The notes under the pieces: generated by a model
Databases searched by the model: none
What the model was told of the DNA's origin: nothing
What the model saw: only the letters and a program-made list of their open reading frames with translations
Part shown: one piece after another, positions 30,421-46,300 of the stretch
Layout: each line of letters begins with the position of its first letter
Numbering within the stretch: position 1 is the stretch's first letter
Program-made: the position numbers and the translations under genes
NCBI GenBank assembly: GCA_030063045.1
Contig: JAQSEB010000207.1
Location: 81,640-145,639, forward strand
Length of the DNA stretch: 64,000 nucleotides
From: Pratylenchus scribneri
Taxonomy: Eukaryota; Nematoda; Chromadorea; Rhabditida; Pratylenchidae
Direction of reading: 5' to 3'

Positions 30421-31399
30421 TTGAATATTTTTGAAAAATTTATTAAAAATCAATAATGAGGTATTTTAAAAAATCGAAGGCTTTGATACCTCTATTTTAG
30501 AGTGAAGAATATGATTCTAATAATATTTTTGAAAAAAATTTAATTCTGGCCTCAAAATGGTCATAAAATACTTTTCGATCGATTGAATTATTGAATATTT
30601 TTGAAAAATTTATTAAAAATCAATAATGAGGTATTTTAAAAAATCGAAGGCTTTGATACCTCTATTTTAGAGTGAAGAATATGATACTAATAATATTTTT
30701 GAAAAAAATTAAATTCTGGCCTTAAAATTGTCATAAAATACTTTTCGATCGATTGAATTATTGAATATTTTTGATAAAATTTATTAAAAATCAATAATGA
30801 GGTATTTTAAAAAATCGAAGGCTTTGATACCTCTATTTTAGAGTGAAGAATATGATTCTAATAATATTTTTGAAAAAAATTAAATTCTGGCCTCAAAATG
30901 GTCATAAAATACTTTTCGATCGATTGAATTATTGAATATTTTTGATAAAATTTATTAAAAATCAATAATGAGGTATTTTAAAAAATCGAAGGCTTTGATA
31001 CCTCTATTTTAGAGTGGAGAATATGATTCTAATAATATTTTTGAAAAAAATTAAATTCTAGCCCCAAATTGGTCGGAAGATACTTTTCGATCGATTGAAT
31101 TATTGAATATTTTTGATAAAATTTATTAAAAGTCAATAATGAGGTATTTTAAAAAATCGAAGGCTTTGATACCTCTATTTTAGAGTGAAGAATATGATTC
31201 TAATAATATTTTTGAAAAAAATTAAATTCTAGCCCCAAATTGGTCGGAAGATACTTTTCGATCGATTGAATTATTGAATATTTTTGATAAAATTTATTAA
31301 AAATCAATAATGAGGTATTTTAAAAAATCGAAGGCTTTGATACCTCTATTTTAGAGTGAAGAATATGATACTAATAATATTTTTGAAAAAAATTAAATT

Positions 31400-34300
31400 C
31401 TGGCCTTAAAATTGTCATAAAATACTTTTCGATCGATTGAATTATTGAATATTTTTGATAAAATTTATTAAAAATCAATAATGAGGTATTTTAAAAAATC
31501 GAAGGCTTTGATACCTCTATTTTAGAGTGAAGAATATGATTCTAATAATATTTTTGAAAAAAATTAAATTCTGGCCTCAAAATGGTCATAAAATACTTTT
31601 CGATCGATTGAATTATTGAATATTTTTGATAAAATTTATTAAAAATCAATAATGAGGTATTTTAAAAAATCGAAGGCTTTGATACCTCTATTTTAGAGTG
31701 AAGAATATGATTCTAATAATATTTTTGAAAAAAATTAAATTCTAGCCCCAAATTGGTCGGAAGATACTTTTCGATCGATTGAATTATTGAATATTTTTGA
31801 TAAAATTTATTAAAAATCAATAATGAGGTATTTTAAAAAATCGAAGGCTTTGATACCTCTATTTTAGAGTGAAGAATATGATTCTAATAATATTTTTGAA
31901 AAAAATTAAATTCTAGCCCCAAATTGGTCGGAAGATACTTTTCGATCGATTGAATTATTGAATATTTTTGATAAAATTTATTAAAAATCAATAATGAGGT
32001 ATTTTAAAAAATCGAAGGCTTTGATACCTCTATTTTAGAGTGAAGAATATGATTCTAATAATATTTTTGAAAAAAATTAAATTCTGGCCTCAAAATTGTC
32101 ATAAAATACTTTTCGATCGATTGAATTATTGAATATTTTTGATAAAATTTATTAAAAATCAATAATGAGGTATTTTAAAAAATCGAAGGCTTTGATACCT
32201 CTATTTTAGAGTGAAGAATATGATTCTAATAATATTTTTGAAAAAAATTAAATTCTGGCCTCAAAATTGTCATAAAATACTTTTCGATCGATTGAATTAT
32301 TGAATATTTTTGATAAAATTTATTAAAAATCAATAATGAGGTATTTTAAAAAATCGAAGGCTTTGATACCTCTATTTTAGAGTGAAGAATATGATTCTAA
32401 TAATATTTTTGAAAAAAATTAAATTCTGGCCTCAAAATTGTCATAAAATACTTTTCGATCGATTGAATTATTGAATATTTTTGATAAAATTTATTAAAAA
32501 TCAATAATGAGGTATTTTAAAAAATCGAAGGCTTTGATACCTCTATTTTAGAGTGAAGAATATGATTCTAATAATATTTTTGAAAAAAATTAAATTCTAG
32601 CCCCAAATTGGTCGGAAGATACTTTTCGATCGATTGAATTATTGAATATTTTTGATAAAATTTATTAAAAATCAATAATGAGGTATTTTAAAAAATCGAA
32701 GGCTTTGATACCTCTATTTTAGAGTGAAGAATATGATTCTAATAATATTTTTGAAAAAAATTAAATTCTGGCCTCAAAATTGTCATAAAATACTTTTCGA
32801 TCGATTGAATTATTGAATATTTTTGATAAAATTTATTAAAAATCAATAATGAGGTATTTTAAAAAATCGAAGGCTTTGATACCTCTATTTTAGAGTGAAG
32901 AATATGATTCTAATAATATTTTTGAAAAAAATTAAATTCTAGCCCCAAATTGGTCGGAAGATACTTTTCGATCGATTGAATTATTGAATATTTTTGATAA
33001 AATTTATTAAAAATCAATAATGAGGTATTTTAAAAAATCGAAGGCTTTGATACCTCTATTTTAGAGTGAAGAATATGATTCTAATAATATTTTTGAAAAA
33101 AATTAAATTCTAGCCCCAAATTGGTCGGAAGATACTTTTCGATCGATTGAATTATTGAATATTTTTGATAAAATTTATTAAAAATCAATAATGAGGTATT
33201 TTAAAAGATCGAAGGCTTTGATACCTCTATTTTAGAGTGAAGAATATGATACTAATAATATTTTTGAAAAAAATTAAATTCTGGCCTTAAAATTGTCATA
33301 AAATACTTTTCGATCGATTGAATTATTGAATATTTTTGATAAAATTTATTAAAAATCAATAATGAGGTATTTTAAAAAATCGAAGGCTTTGATACCTCTA
33401 TTTTAGAGTGAAGAATATGATTCTAATAATATTTTTGAAAAAAATTAAATTCTGGCCTCAAAATGGTCATAAAATACTTTTCGATCGATTGAATTATTGA
33501 ATATTTTTGATAAAATTTATTAAAAATCAATAATGAGTTATTTTAAAAAATCGAAGGCTTTGATACCTCTATTTTAGAGTGAAGAATATGATTCTAATAA
33601 TATTTTTGAAAAAAATTAAATTCTAGCCCCAAATTGGTCGGAAGATACTTTTCGATCGATTGAATTATTGAATATTTTTGATAAAATTTATTAAAAATCA
33701 ATAATGAGGTATTTTAAAAAATCGAAGGCTTTGATACCTCTATTTTAGAGTGAAGAATATGATTCTAATAATATTTTTGAAAAAAATTAAATTCTAGCCC
33801 CAAATTGGTCGGAAGATACTTTTCGATCGATTGAATTATTGAATATTTTTGATAAAATTTATTAAAAATCAATAATGAGGTATTTTAAAAAATCGAAGGC
33901 TTTGATACCTCTATTTTAGAGTGAAGAATATGATTCTAATAATATTTTTGAAAAAAATTAAATTCTAGCCACAAATTGGTCGGAAGATACTTTTCGATCG
34001 ATTGAATTATTGAATATTTTTGATAAAATTTATTAAAAATCAATAATGAGGTATTTTAAAAAATCGAAGGCTTTGATACCTCTATTTTAGAGTGAAGAAT
34101 ATGATACTAATAATATTTTTGAAAAAAATTAAATTCTGGCCTTAAAATTGTCATAAAATACTTTTCGATCGATTGAATTATTGAATATTTTTGATAAAAT
34201 TTATTAAAAATCAATAATGAGGTATTTTAAAAAATCGAAGGCTTTGATACCTCTATTTTAGAGTGAAGAATATGATTCTAATAATATTTTTGAAAAAAAT

Positions 34301-36050
34301 TAAATTCTGGCCTCAAAATTGTCATAAAATACTTTTCGATCGATTGAATTATTGAAAATTTTTGATAAAATTTATTAAAAATCAATAATGAGGTATTTTA
34401 AAAAATCGAAGGCTTTGATACCTCTATTTTAGAGTGAAGAATATGATACTAATAATATTTTTGAAAAAAATTAAATTCTGGCCTTAAAATTGTCATAAAA
34501 TACTTTTCGATCGATTGAATTATTGAATATTTTTGATAAAATTTATTAAAAATCAATAATGAGGTATTTTAAAAAATCGAAGGCTTTGATACCTCTATTT
34601 TAGAGTGAAGAATATGATTCTAATAATATTTTTGAAAAAAATTAAATTCTAGCCCCAAATTGGTCGGAAGATACTTTTCGATCGATTGAATTATTGAATA
34701 TTTTTGATAAAATTTATTAAAAATCAATAATGAGGTATTTTAAAAAATCGAAGGCTTTGATACCTCTATTTTAGAGTGAAGAATATGATTCTAATAATAT
34801 TTTTGAAAAAAATTAAATTCTAGCCCCAAATTGGTCGGAAGATACTTTTCGATCGATTGAATTATTGAATATTTTTGATAAAATTTATTAAAAATCAATA
34901 ATGAGGTATTTTAAAAAATCGAAGGCTTTGATACCTCTATTTTAGAGTGAAGAATATGATACTAATAATATTTTTGAAAAAAATTAAATTCTGGCCTTAA
35001 AATTGTCATAAAATACTTTTCGATCGATTGAATTATTGAATATTTTTGATAAAATTTATTAAAAATCAATAATGAGGTATTTTAAAAAATCGAAGGCTTT
35101 GATACCTCTATTTTAGAGTGAAGAATATGATTCTAATAATATTTTTGAAAAAAATTAAATTCTGGCCTCAAAATGGTCATAAAATACTTTTCGATCGATT
35201 GAATTATTGAATATTTTTGATAAAATTTATTAAAAATCAATAATGAGTTATTTTAAAAAATCGAAGGCTTTGATACCTCTATTTTAGAGTGAAGAATATG
35301 ATTCTAATAATATTTTTGAAAAAAATTAAATTCTAGCCCCAAATTGGTCGGAAGATACTTTTCGATCGATTGAATTATTGAATATTTTTGATAAAATTTA
35401 TTAAAAATCAATAATGAGGTATTTTAAAAAATCGAAGGCTTTGATACCTCTATTTTAGAGTGAAGAATATGATTCTAATAATATTTTTGAAAAAAATTAA
35501 ATTCTAGCCCCAAATTGGTCGGAAGATACTTTTCGATCGATTGAATTATTGAATATTTTTGATAAAATTTATTAAAAATCAATAATGAGGTATTTTAAAA
35601 AATCGAAGGCTTTGATACCTCTATTTTAGAGTGAAGAATATGATTCTAATAATATTTTTGAAAAAAATTAAATTCTAGCCCCAAATTGGTCGGAAGATAC
35701 TTTTCGATCGATTGAATTATTGAATATTTTTGATAAAATTTATTAAAAATCAATAATGAGGTATTTTAAAAAATCGAAGGCTTTGATACCTCTATTTTAG
35801 AGTGAAGAATATGATTCTAATAATATTTTTGAAAAAAATTAAATTCTAGCCCCAAATTGGTCGGAAGATACTTTTCGATCGATTGAATTATTGAATATTT
35901 TTGATAAAATTTATTAAAAATCAATAATGAGGTATTTTAAAAAATCGAAGGCTTTGATACCTCTATTTTAGAGTGAAGAATATGATTCTAATAATATTTT
36001 TGAAAAAAATTAAATTCTAGCCCCAAATTGGTCGGAAGATACTTTTCGAT
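31400..36050 (+). repeat. Higher-order repeat, 10-mer (1,710 bp) with an older 11-mer relation
   Basis: CTGGCCTTAAAATTG occurs at 33281 and 34991, and the rare AATGAGTTATTTTAAA form at about 33534 and 35244. Both pairs are 1,710 bp apart (10 x 171). A further CCTTAAAA copy at 31404 is 1,881 bp (11 x 171) before the one at 33285, so block length changed by one monomer between rounds of duplication. Confidence 0.85.
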
Positions 36051-38899
36051 CCATTGAATTATTGAATATTTTTGATAAAATTTATTAAAAATCAATAATG
36101 AGGTATTTTAAAAAATCGAAGGCTTTGATACCTCTATTTTAGAGTGAAGAATATGATTCTAATAATATTTTTGAAAAAAATTAAATTCTGGCCTCAAAAT
36201 TGTCATAAAATACTTTTCGATCGATTGAATTATTGAATATTTTTGATAAAATTTATTAAAAATCAATAATGAGGTATTTTAAAAAATCGAAGGCTTTGAT
36301 ACCTCTATTTTAGAGTGAAGAATATGATTCTAATAATATTTTTGAAAAAAATTAAATTCTGGCCTCAAAATGGTCATAAAATACTTTTCGATCGATTGAA
36401 TTATTGAATATTTTTGATAAAATTTATTAAAAATCAATAATGAGGTATTTTAAAAAATCGAAGGCTTTGATACCTCTATTTTAGAGTGAAGAATATGATT
36501 CTAATAATATTTTTGAAAAAAATTAAATTCTGGCCTCAAAATTGTCATAAAATACTTTTCGATCGATTGAATTATTGAATATTTTTGATAAAATTTATTA
36601 AAAATCAATAATGAGGTATTTTAAAAAATCGAAGGCTTTGATACCTCTATTTTAGAGTGAAGAATATGATTCTAATAATATTTTTGAAAAAAATTAAATT
36701 CTAGCCCCAAATTGGTCGGAAGATACTTTTCGATCCATTGAATTATTGAATATTTTTGATAAAATTTATTAAAAATCAATAATGAGGTATTTTAAAAAAT
36801 CGAAGGCTTTGATACCTCTATTTTAGAGTGAAGAATATGATTCTAATAATATTTTTGAAAAAAATTAAATTCTAGCCCCAAATTGGTCGGAAGATACTTT
36901 TCGATCCATTGAATTATTGAATATTTTTGATAAAATTTATTAAAAATCAATAATGAGGTATTTTAAAAAATCGAAGGCTTTGATACCTCTATTTTAGAGT
37001 GAAGAATATGATTCTAATAATATTTTTGAAAAAAATTAAATTCTAGCCCCAAATTGGTCGGAAGATACTTTTCGATCGATTGAATTATTGAATATTTTTG
37101 ATAAAATTTATTAAAAATCAATAATGAGGTATTTTAAAAAATCGAAGGCTTTGATACCTCTATTTTAGAGTGAAGAATATGATTCTAATAATATTTTTGA
37201 AAAAAATTAAATTCTGGCCTCAAAATTGTCATAAAATACTTTTCGATCGATTGAATTATTGAATATTTTTGATAAAATTTATTAAAAATCAATAATGAGG
37301 TATTTTAAAAAATCGAAGGCTTTGATACCTCTATTTTAGAGTGAAGAATATGATTCTAATAATATTTTTGAAAAAAATTAAATTCTGGCCTCAAAATTGT
37401 CATAAAATACTTTTCGATCGATTGAATTATTGAATATTTTTGATAAAATTTATTAAAAATCAATAATGAGGTATTTTAAAAAATCGAAGGCTTTGATACC
37501 TCTATTTTAGAGTGAAGAATATGATTCTAATAATATTTTTGAAAAAAATTAAATTCTGGCCTCAAAATTGTCATAAAATACTTTTCGATCGATTGAATTA
37601 TTGAATATTTTTGATAAAATTTATTAAAAATCAATAATGAGGTATTTTAAAAAATCGAAGGCTTTGATACCTCTATTTTAGAGTGAAGAATATGATTCTA
37701 ATAATATTTTTGAAAAAAATTAAATTCTAGCCCCAAATTGGTCGGAAGATACTTTTCGATCGATTGAATTATTGAATATTTTTGATAAAATTTATTAAAA
37801 ATCAATAATGAGGTATTTTAAAAAATCGAAGGCTTTGATACCTCTATTTTAGAGTGAAGAATATGATTCTAATAATATTTTTGAAAAAAATTAAATTCTG
37901 GCCTCAAAATTGTCATAAAATACTTTTCGATCGATTGAATTATTGAATATTTTTGATAAAATTTATTAAAAATCAATAATGAGGTATTTTAAAAAATCGA
38001 AGGCTTTGATACCTCTATTTTAGAGTGAAGAATATGATTCTAATAATATTTTTGAAAAAAATTAAATTCTGGCCTCAAAATTGTCATAAAATACTTTTCG
38101 ATCGATTGAATTATTGAATATTTTTGATAAAATTTATTAAAAATCAATAATGAGGTATTTTAAAAAATCGAAGGCTTTGATACCTCTATTTTAGAGTGAA
38201 GAATATGATTCTAATAATATTTTTGAAAAAAATTAAATTCTGGCCTCAAAATTGTCATAAAATACTTTTCGATCGATTGAATTATTGAATATTTTTGATA
38301 AAATTTATTAAAAATCAATAATGAGGTATTTTAAAAAATCGAAGGCTTTGATACCTCTATTTTAGAGTGAAGAATATGATTCTAATAATATTTTTGAAAA
38401 AAATTAAATTCTGGCCTCAAAATTGTCATAAAATACTTTTCGATCGATTGAATTATTGAATATTTTTGATAAAATTTATTAAAAATCAATAATGAGGTAT
38501 TTTAAAAAATCGAAGGCTTTGATACCTCTATTTTAGAGTGAAGAATATGATTCTAATAATATTTTTGAAAAAAATTAAATTCTAGCCCCAAATTGGTCGG
38601 AAGATACTTTTCGATCGATTGAATTATTGAATATTTTTGATAAAATTTATTAAAAATCAATAATGAGGTATTTTAAAAAATCGAAGGCTTTGATACCTCT
38701 ATTTTAGAGTGAAGAATATGATTCTAATAATATTTTTGAAAAAAATTAAATTCTGGCCTCAAAATTGTCATAAAATACTTTTCGATCGATTGAATTATTG
38801 AATATTTTTGATAAAATTTATTAAAAATCAATAATGAGGTATTTTAAAAAATCGAAGGCTTTGATACCTCTATTTTAGAGTGAAGAATATGATTCTAAT

Positions 38900-41800
38900 A
38901 ATATTTTTGAAAAAAATTAAATTCTGGCCTCAAAATTGTCATAAAATTCTTTTCGATCGATTGAATTATTGAATATTTTTGATAAAATTTATTAAAAATC
39001 AATAATGAGGTATTTTAAAAAATCGAAGGCTTTGATACCTCTATTTTAGAGTGAAGAATATGATTCTAATAATATTTTTGAAAAAAATTAAATTCTGGCC
39101 TCAAAATTGTCATAAAATACTTTTCGATCGATTGAATTATTGAATATTTTTGATAAAATTTATTAAAAATCAATAATGAGGTATTTTAAAAAATCGAAGG
39201 CTTTGATACCTCTATTTTAGAGTGAAGAATATGATTCTAATAATATTTTTGAAAAAAATTAAATTCTAGCCCCAAATTGGTCGGAAGATACTTTTCGATC
39301 GATTGAATTATTGAATATTTTTGATAAAATTTATTAAAAATCAATAATGAGGTATTTTAAAAAATCGAAGGCTTTGATACCTCTATTTTAGAGTGAAGAA
39401 TATGATTCTAATAATATTTTTGAAAAAAATTAAATTCTAGCCCCAAATTGGTCGGAAGATACTTTTCGATCGATTGAATTATTGAATATTTTTGATAAAA
39501 TTTATTAAAAATCAATAATGAGGTATTTTAAAAAATCGAAGGCTTTGATACCTCTATTTTAGAGTGAAGAATATGATTCTAATAATATTTTTGAAAAAAA
39601 TTAAATTCTAGCCCCAAATTGGTCGGAAGATACTTTTCGATCGATTGAATTATTTAATATTTTTGATAAAATTTATTAAAAATCAATAATGAGGTATTTT
39701 AAAAAATCGAAGGCTTTGATACCTCTATTTTAGAGTGAAGAATATGATTCTAATAATATTTTTGAAAAAAATTAAATTCTGGCCTCAAAATGGTCATAAA
39801 ATACTTTTCGATCGATTGAATTATTGAATATTTTTGATAAAATTTATTAAAAATCAATAATGAGGTATTTTAAAAAATCGAAGGCTTTGATACCTCTATT
39901 TTAGAGTGAAGAATATGATTCTAATAATATTTTTGAAAAAAATTAAATTCTGGCCTCAAAATTGTCATAAAATACTTTTCGATCGATTGAATTATTGAAT
40001 ATTTTTGATAAAATTTATTAAAAATCAATAATGAGGTATTTTAAAAAATCGAAGGCTTTGATACCTCTATTTTAGAGTGAAGAATATGATTCTAATAATA
40101 TTTTTGAAAAAAATTAAATTCTAGCCCCAAATTGGTCGGAAGATACTTTTCGATCCATTGAATTATTGAATATTTTTGATAAAATTTATTAAAAATCAAT
40201 AATGAGGTATTTTAAAAAATCGAAGGCTTTGATACCTCTATTTTAGAGTGAAGAATATGATTCTAATAATATTTTTGAAAAAAATTAAATTCTGGCCTCA
40301 AAATTGTCATAAAATACTTTTCGATCGATTGAATTATTGAATATTTTTGATAAAATTTATTAAAAATCAATAATGAGGTATTTTAAAAAATCGAAGGCTT
40401 TGATACCTCTATTTTAGAGTGAAGAATATGATTCTAATAATATTTTTGAAAAAAATTAAATTCTAGCCCCAAATTGGTCGGAAGATACTTTTCGATCGAT
40501 TGAATTATTGAATATTTTTGATAAAATTTATTAAAAATCAATAATGAGGTATTTTAAAAAATCGAAGGCTTTGATACCTCTATTTTAGAGTGAAGAATAT
40601 GATTCTAATAATATTTTTGAAAAAAATTAAATTCTGGCCTCAAAATTGTCATAAAATACTTTTCGATCGATTGAATTATTGAATATTTTTGATAAAATTT
40701 ATTAAAAATCAATAATGAGGTATTTTAAAAAATCGAAGGCTTTGATACCTCTATTTTAGAGTGAAGAATATGATTCTAATAATATTTTTGAAAAAAATTA
40801 AATTCTGGCCTCAAAATTGTCATAAAATACTTTTCGATCGATTGAATTATTGAATATTTTTGATAAAATTTATTAAAAATCAATAATGAGGTATTTTAAA
40901 AAAATCGAAGGCTTTGATACCTCTATTTTAGAGTGAAGAATATGATTCTAATAATATTTTTGAAAAAAATTAAATTCTGGCCTCAAAATTGTCATAAAAT
41001 ACTTTTCGATCGATTGAATTATTGAATATTTTTGATAAAATTTATTAAAAATCAATAATGAGGTATTTTAAAAAATCGAAGGCTTTGATACCTCTATTTT
41101 AGAGTGAAGAATATGATTCTAATAATATTTTTGAAAAAAATTAAATTCTAGCCCCAAATTGGTCGGAAGATACTTTTCGATCGATTGAATTATTGAATAT
41201 TTTTGATAAAATTTATTAAAAATCAATAATGAGGTATTTTAAAAAATCGAAGGCTTTGATACCTCTATTTTAGAGTGAAGAATATGATTCTAATAATATT
41301 TTTGAAAAAAATTAAATTCTGGCCTCAAAATTGTCATAAAATACTTTTCGATCGATTGAATTATTGAATATTTTTGATAAAATTTATTAAAAATCAATAA
41401 TGAGGTATTTTAAAAAATCGAAGGCTTTGATACCTCTATTTTAGAGTGAAGAATATGATTCTAATAATATTTTTGAAAAAAATTAAATTCTGGCCTCAAA
41501 ATTGTCATAAAATTCTTTTCGATCGATTGAATTATTGAATATTTTTGATAAAATTTATTAAAAATCAATAATGAGGTATTTTAAAAAATCGAAGGCTTTG
41601 ATACCTCTATTTTAGAGTGAAGAATATGATTCTAATAATATTTTTGATAAAAATTAAATTCTGGCCTCAAAATTGTCATAAAATACTTTTCGATCGATTG
41701 AATTATTGAATATTTTTGATAAAATTTATTAAAAATCAATAATGAGGTATTTTAAAAAATCGAAGGCTTTGATACCTCTATTTTAGAGTGAAGAATATGA

Positions 41801-44800
41801 TTCTAATAATATTTTTGAAAAAAATTAAATTCTAGCCCCAAATTGGTCGGAAGATACTTTTCGATCGATTGAATTATTGAATATTTTTGATAAAATTTAT
41901 TAAAAATCAATAATGAGGTATTTTAAAAAATCGAAGGCTTTGATACCTCTATTTTAGAGTGAAGAATATGATTCTAATAATATTTTTGAAAAAAATTAAA
42001 TTCTAGCCCCAAATTGGTCGGAAGATACTTTTCGATCGATTGAATTATTGAATATTTTTGATAAAATTTATTAAAAATCAATAATGAGGTATTTTAAAAA
42101 ATCGAAGGCTTTGATACCTCTATTTTAGAGTGAAGAATATGATTCTAATAATATTTTTGAAAAAAATTAAATTCTAGCCCCAAATTGGTCGGAAGATACT
42201 TTTCGATCGATTGAATTATTGAATATTTTTGATAAAATTTATTAAAAATCAATAATGAGGTATTTTAAAAAATCGAAGGCTTTGATACCTCTATTTTAGA
42301 GTGAAGAATATGATTCTAATAATATTTTTGAAAAAAATTAAATTCTGGCCTCAAAATTGTCATAAAATACTTTTCGATCGATTGAATTATTGAATATTTT
42401 TGATAAAATTTATTAAAAATCAATAATGAGGTATTTTAAAAAATCGAAGGCTTTGATACCTCTATTTTAGAGTGAAGAATATGATTCTAATAATATTTTT
42501 GAAAAAAATTAAATTCTGGCCTCAAAATTGTCATAAAATACTTTTCGATCGATTGAATTATTGAATATTTTTGATAAAATTTATTAAAAATCAATAATGA
42601 GGTATTTTAAAAAATCGAAGGCTTTGATACCTCTATTTTAGAGTGAAGAATATGATTCTAATAATATTTTTGAAAAAAATTAAATTCTAGCCCCAAATTG
42701 GTCGGAAGATACTTTTCGATCGATTGAATTATTGAATATTTTTGATAAAATTTATTAAAAATCAATAATGAGGTATTTTAAAAAATCGAAGGCTTTGATA
42801 CCTCTATTTTAGAGTGAAGAATATGATTCTAATAATATTTTTGAAAAAAATTAAATTCTGGCCTCAAAATTGTCATAAAATACTTTTCGATCGATTGAAT
42901 TATTGAATATTTTTGATAAAATTTATTAAAAATCAATAATGAGGTATTTTAAAAAATCGAAGGCTTTGATACCTCTATTTTAGAGTGAAGAATATGATTC
43001 TAATAATATTTTTGAAAAAAATTAAATTCTGGCCTCAAAATTGTCATAAAATACTTTTCGATCGATTGAATTATTGAATATTTTTGATAAAATTTATTAA
43101 AAATCAATAATGAGGTATTTTAAAAAATCGAAGGCTTTGATACCTCTATTTTAGAGTGAAGAATATGATTCTAATAATATTTTTGAAAAAAATTAAATTC
43201 TGGCCTCAAAATTGTCATAAAATACTTTTCGATCGATTGAATTATTGAATATTTTTGATAAAATTTATTAAAAATCAATAATGAGGTATTTTAAAAAATC
43301 GAAGGCTTTGATACCTCTATTTTAGAGTGAAGAATATGATTCTAATAATATTTTTGAAAAAAATTAAATTCTGGCCTCAAAATTGTCATAAAATACTTTT
43401 CGATCGATTGAATTATTGAATATTTTTGATAAAATTTATTAAAAATCAATAATGAGGTATTTTAAAAAATCGAAGGCTTTGATACCTCTATTTTAGAGTG
43501 AAGAATAAGATTCTAATAATATTTTTGAAAAAAATTAAATTCTAGCCCCAAATTGGTCGGAAGATACTTTTCGATCGATTGAATTATTGAATATTTTTGA
43601 TAAAATTTATTAAAAATCAATAATGAGGTATTTTAAAAAATCGAAGGCTTTGATACCTCTATTTTAGAGTGAAGAATATGATTCTAATAATATTTTTGAA
43701 AAAAATTAAATTCTGGCCTCAAAATTGTCATAAAATACTTTTCGATCGATTGAATTATTGAATATTTTTGATAAAATTTATTAAAAATCAATAATGAGGT
43801 ATTTTAAAAAATCGAAGGCTTTGATACCTCTATTTTAGAGTGAAGAATATGATTCTAATAATATTTTTGAAAAAAATTAAATTCTGGCCTCAAAATTGTC
43901 ATAAAATTCTTTTCGATCGATTGAATTATTGAATATTTTTGATAAAATTTATTAAAAATCAATAATGAGGTATTTTAAAAAATCGAAGGCTTTGATACCT
44001 CTATTTTAGAGTGAAGAATATGATTCTAATAATATTTTTGAAAAAAATTAAATTCTGGCCTCAAAATTGTCATAAAATACTTTTCGATCGATTGAATTAT
44101 TGAATATTTTTGATAAAATTTATTAAAAATCAATAATGAGGTATTTTAAAAAATCGAAGGCTTTGATACCTCTATTTTAGAGTGAAGAATATGATTCTAA
44201 TAATATTTTTGAAAAAAATTAAATTCTAGCCCCAAATTGGTCGGAAGATACTTTTCGATCGATTGAATTATTGAATATTTTTGATAAAATTTATTAAAAA
44301 TCAATAATGAGGTATTTTAAAAAATCGAAGGCTTTGATACCTCTATTTTAGAGTGAAGAATATGATTCTAATAATATTTTTGAAAAAAATTAAATTCTAG
44401 CCCCAAATTGGTCGGAAGATACTTTTCGATCGATTGAATTATTGAATATTTTTGATAAAATTTATTAAAAATCAATAATGAGGTATTTTAAAAAATCGAA
44501 GGCTTTGATACCTCTATTTTAGAGTGAAGAATATGATTCTAATAATATTTTTGAAAAAAATTAAATTCTAGCCCCAAATTGGTCGGAAGATACTTTTCGA
44601 TCCATTGAATTATTGAATATTTTTGATAAAATTTATTAAAAATCAATAATGAGGTATTTTAAAAAATCGAAGGCTTTGATACCTCTATTTTAGAGTGAAG
44701 AATATGATTCTAATAATATTTTTGAAAAAAATTAAATTCTGGCCTCAAAATTGTCATAAAATACTTTTCGATCGATTGAATTATTTAATATTTTTGATAA

Positions 44801-46300
44801 AATTTATTAAAAATCAATAATGAGGTATTTTAAAAAATCGAAGGCTTTGATACCTCTATTTTAGAGTGAAGAATATGATTCTAATAATATTTTTGAAAAA
44901 AATTAAATTCTGGCCTCAAAATGGTCATAAAATACTTTTCGATCGATTGAATTATTGAATATTTTTGATAAAATTTATTAAAAATCAATAATGAGGTATT
45001 TTAAAAAATCGAAGGCTTTGATACCTCTATTTTAGAGTGAAGAATATGATTCTAATAATATTTTTGAAAAAAATTAAATTCTGGCCTCAAAATTGTCATA
45101 AAATACTTTTCGATCGATTGAATTATTGAATATTTTTGATAAAATTTATTAAAAATCAATAATGAGGTATTTTAAAAAATCGAAGGCTTTGATACCTCTA
45201 TTTTAGAGTGAAGAATATGATTCTAATAATATTTTTGAAAAAAATTAAATTCTAGCCCCAAATTGGTCGGAAGATACTTTTCGATCCATTGAATTATTGA
45301 ATATTTTTGATAAAATTTATTAAAAATCAATAATGAGGTATTTTAAAAAATCGAAGGCTTTGATACCTCTATTTTAGAGTGAAGAATATGATTCTAATAA
45401 TATTTTTGAAAAAAATTAAATTCTGGCCTCAAAATTGTCATAAAATACTTTTCGATCGATTGAATTATTGAATATTTTTGATAAAATTTATTAAAAATCA
45501 ATAATGAGGTATTTTAAAAAATCGAAGGCTTTGATACCTCTATTTTAGAGTGAAGAATATGATTCTAATAATATTTTTGAAAAAAATTAAATTCTAGCCC
45601 CAAATTGGTCGGAAGATACTTTTCGATCGATTGAATTATTGAATATTTTTGATAAAATTTATTAAAAATCAATAATGAGGTATTTTAAAAAATCGAAGGC
45701 TTTGATACCTCTATTTTAGAGTGAAGAATATGATTCTAATAATATTTTTGAAAAAAATTAAATTCTGGCCTCAAAATTGTCATAAAATACTTTTCGATCG
45801 ATTGAATTATTGAATATTTTTGATAAAATTTATTAAAAATCAATAATGAGGTATTTTAAAAAATCGAAGGCTTTGATACCTCTATTTTAGAGTGAAGAAT
45901 ATGATTCTAATAATATTTTTGAAAAAAATTAAATTCTGGCCTCAAAATTGTCATAAAATACTTTTCGATCGATTGAATTATTGAATATTTTTGATAAAAT
46001 TTATTAAAAATCAATAATGAGGTATTTTAAAAAAATCGAAGGCTTTGATACCTCTATTTTAGAGTGAAGAATATGATTCTAATAATATTTTTGAAAAAAA
46101 TTAAATTCTGGCCTCAAAATTGTCATAAAATACTTTTCGATCGATTGAATTATTGAATATTTTTGATAAAATTTATTAAAAATCAATAATGAGGTATTTT
46201 AAAAAATCGAAGGCTTTGATACCTCTATTTTAGAGTGAAGAATATGATTCTAATAATATTTTTGAAAAAAATTAAATTCTAGCCCCAAATTGGTCGGAAG
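38900..46300 (+). repeat. Large segmental repeat in the satellite, about 30 monomers (5,131 bp)
   Basis: Three rare markers recur at exactly 5,131 bp (30 x 171 plus 1): TATTTAATAT at 39651 and 44782, CGATCCATTG at 40151 and 45282, and the one-base A insertion in the TTTTAAAAAAATCGAAGG stretch at 40891 and 46022. ATAAAATTCTTTTCG occurs at 38941, 41507 and 43901, which is off by one monomer, so the copies differ by a unit at their left end. Edges are approximate. Confidence 0.88.
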
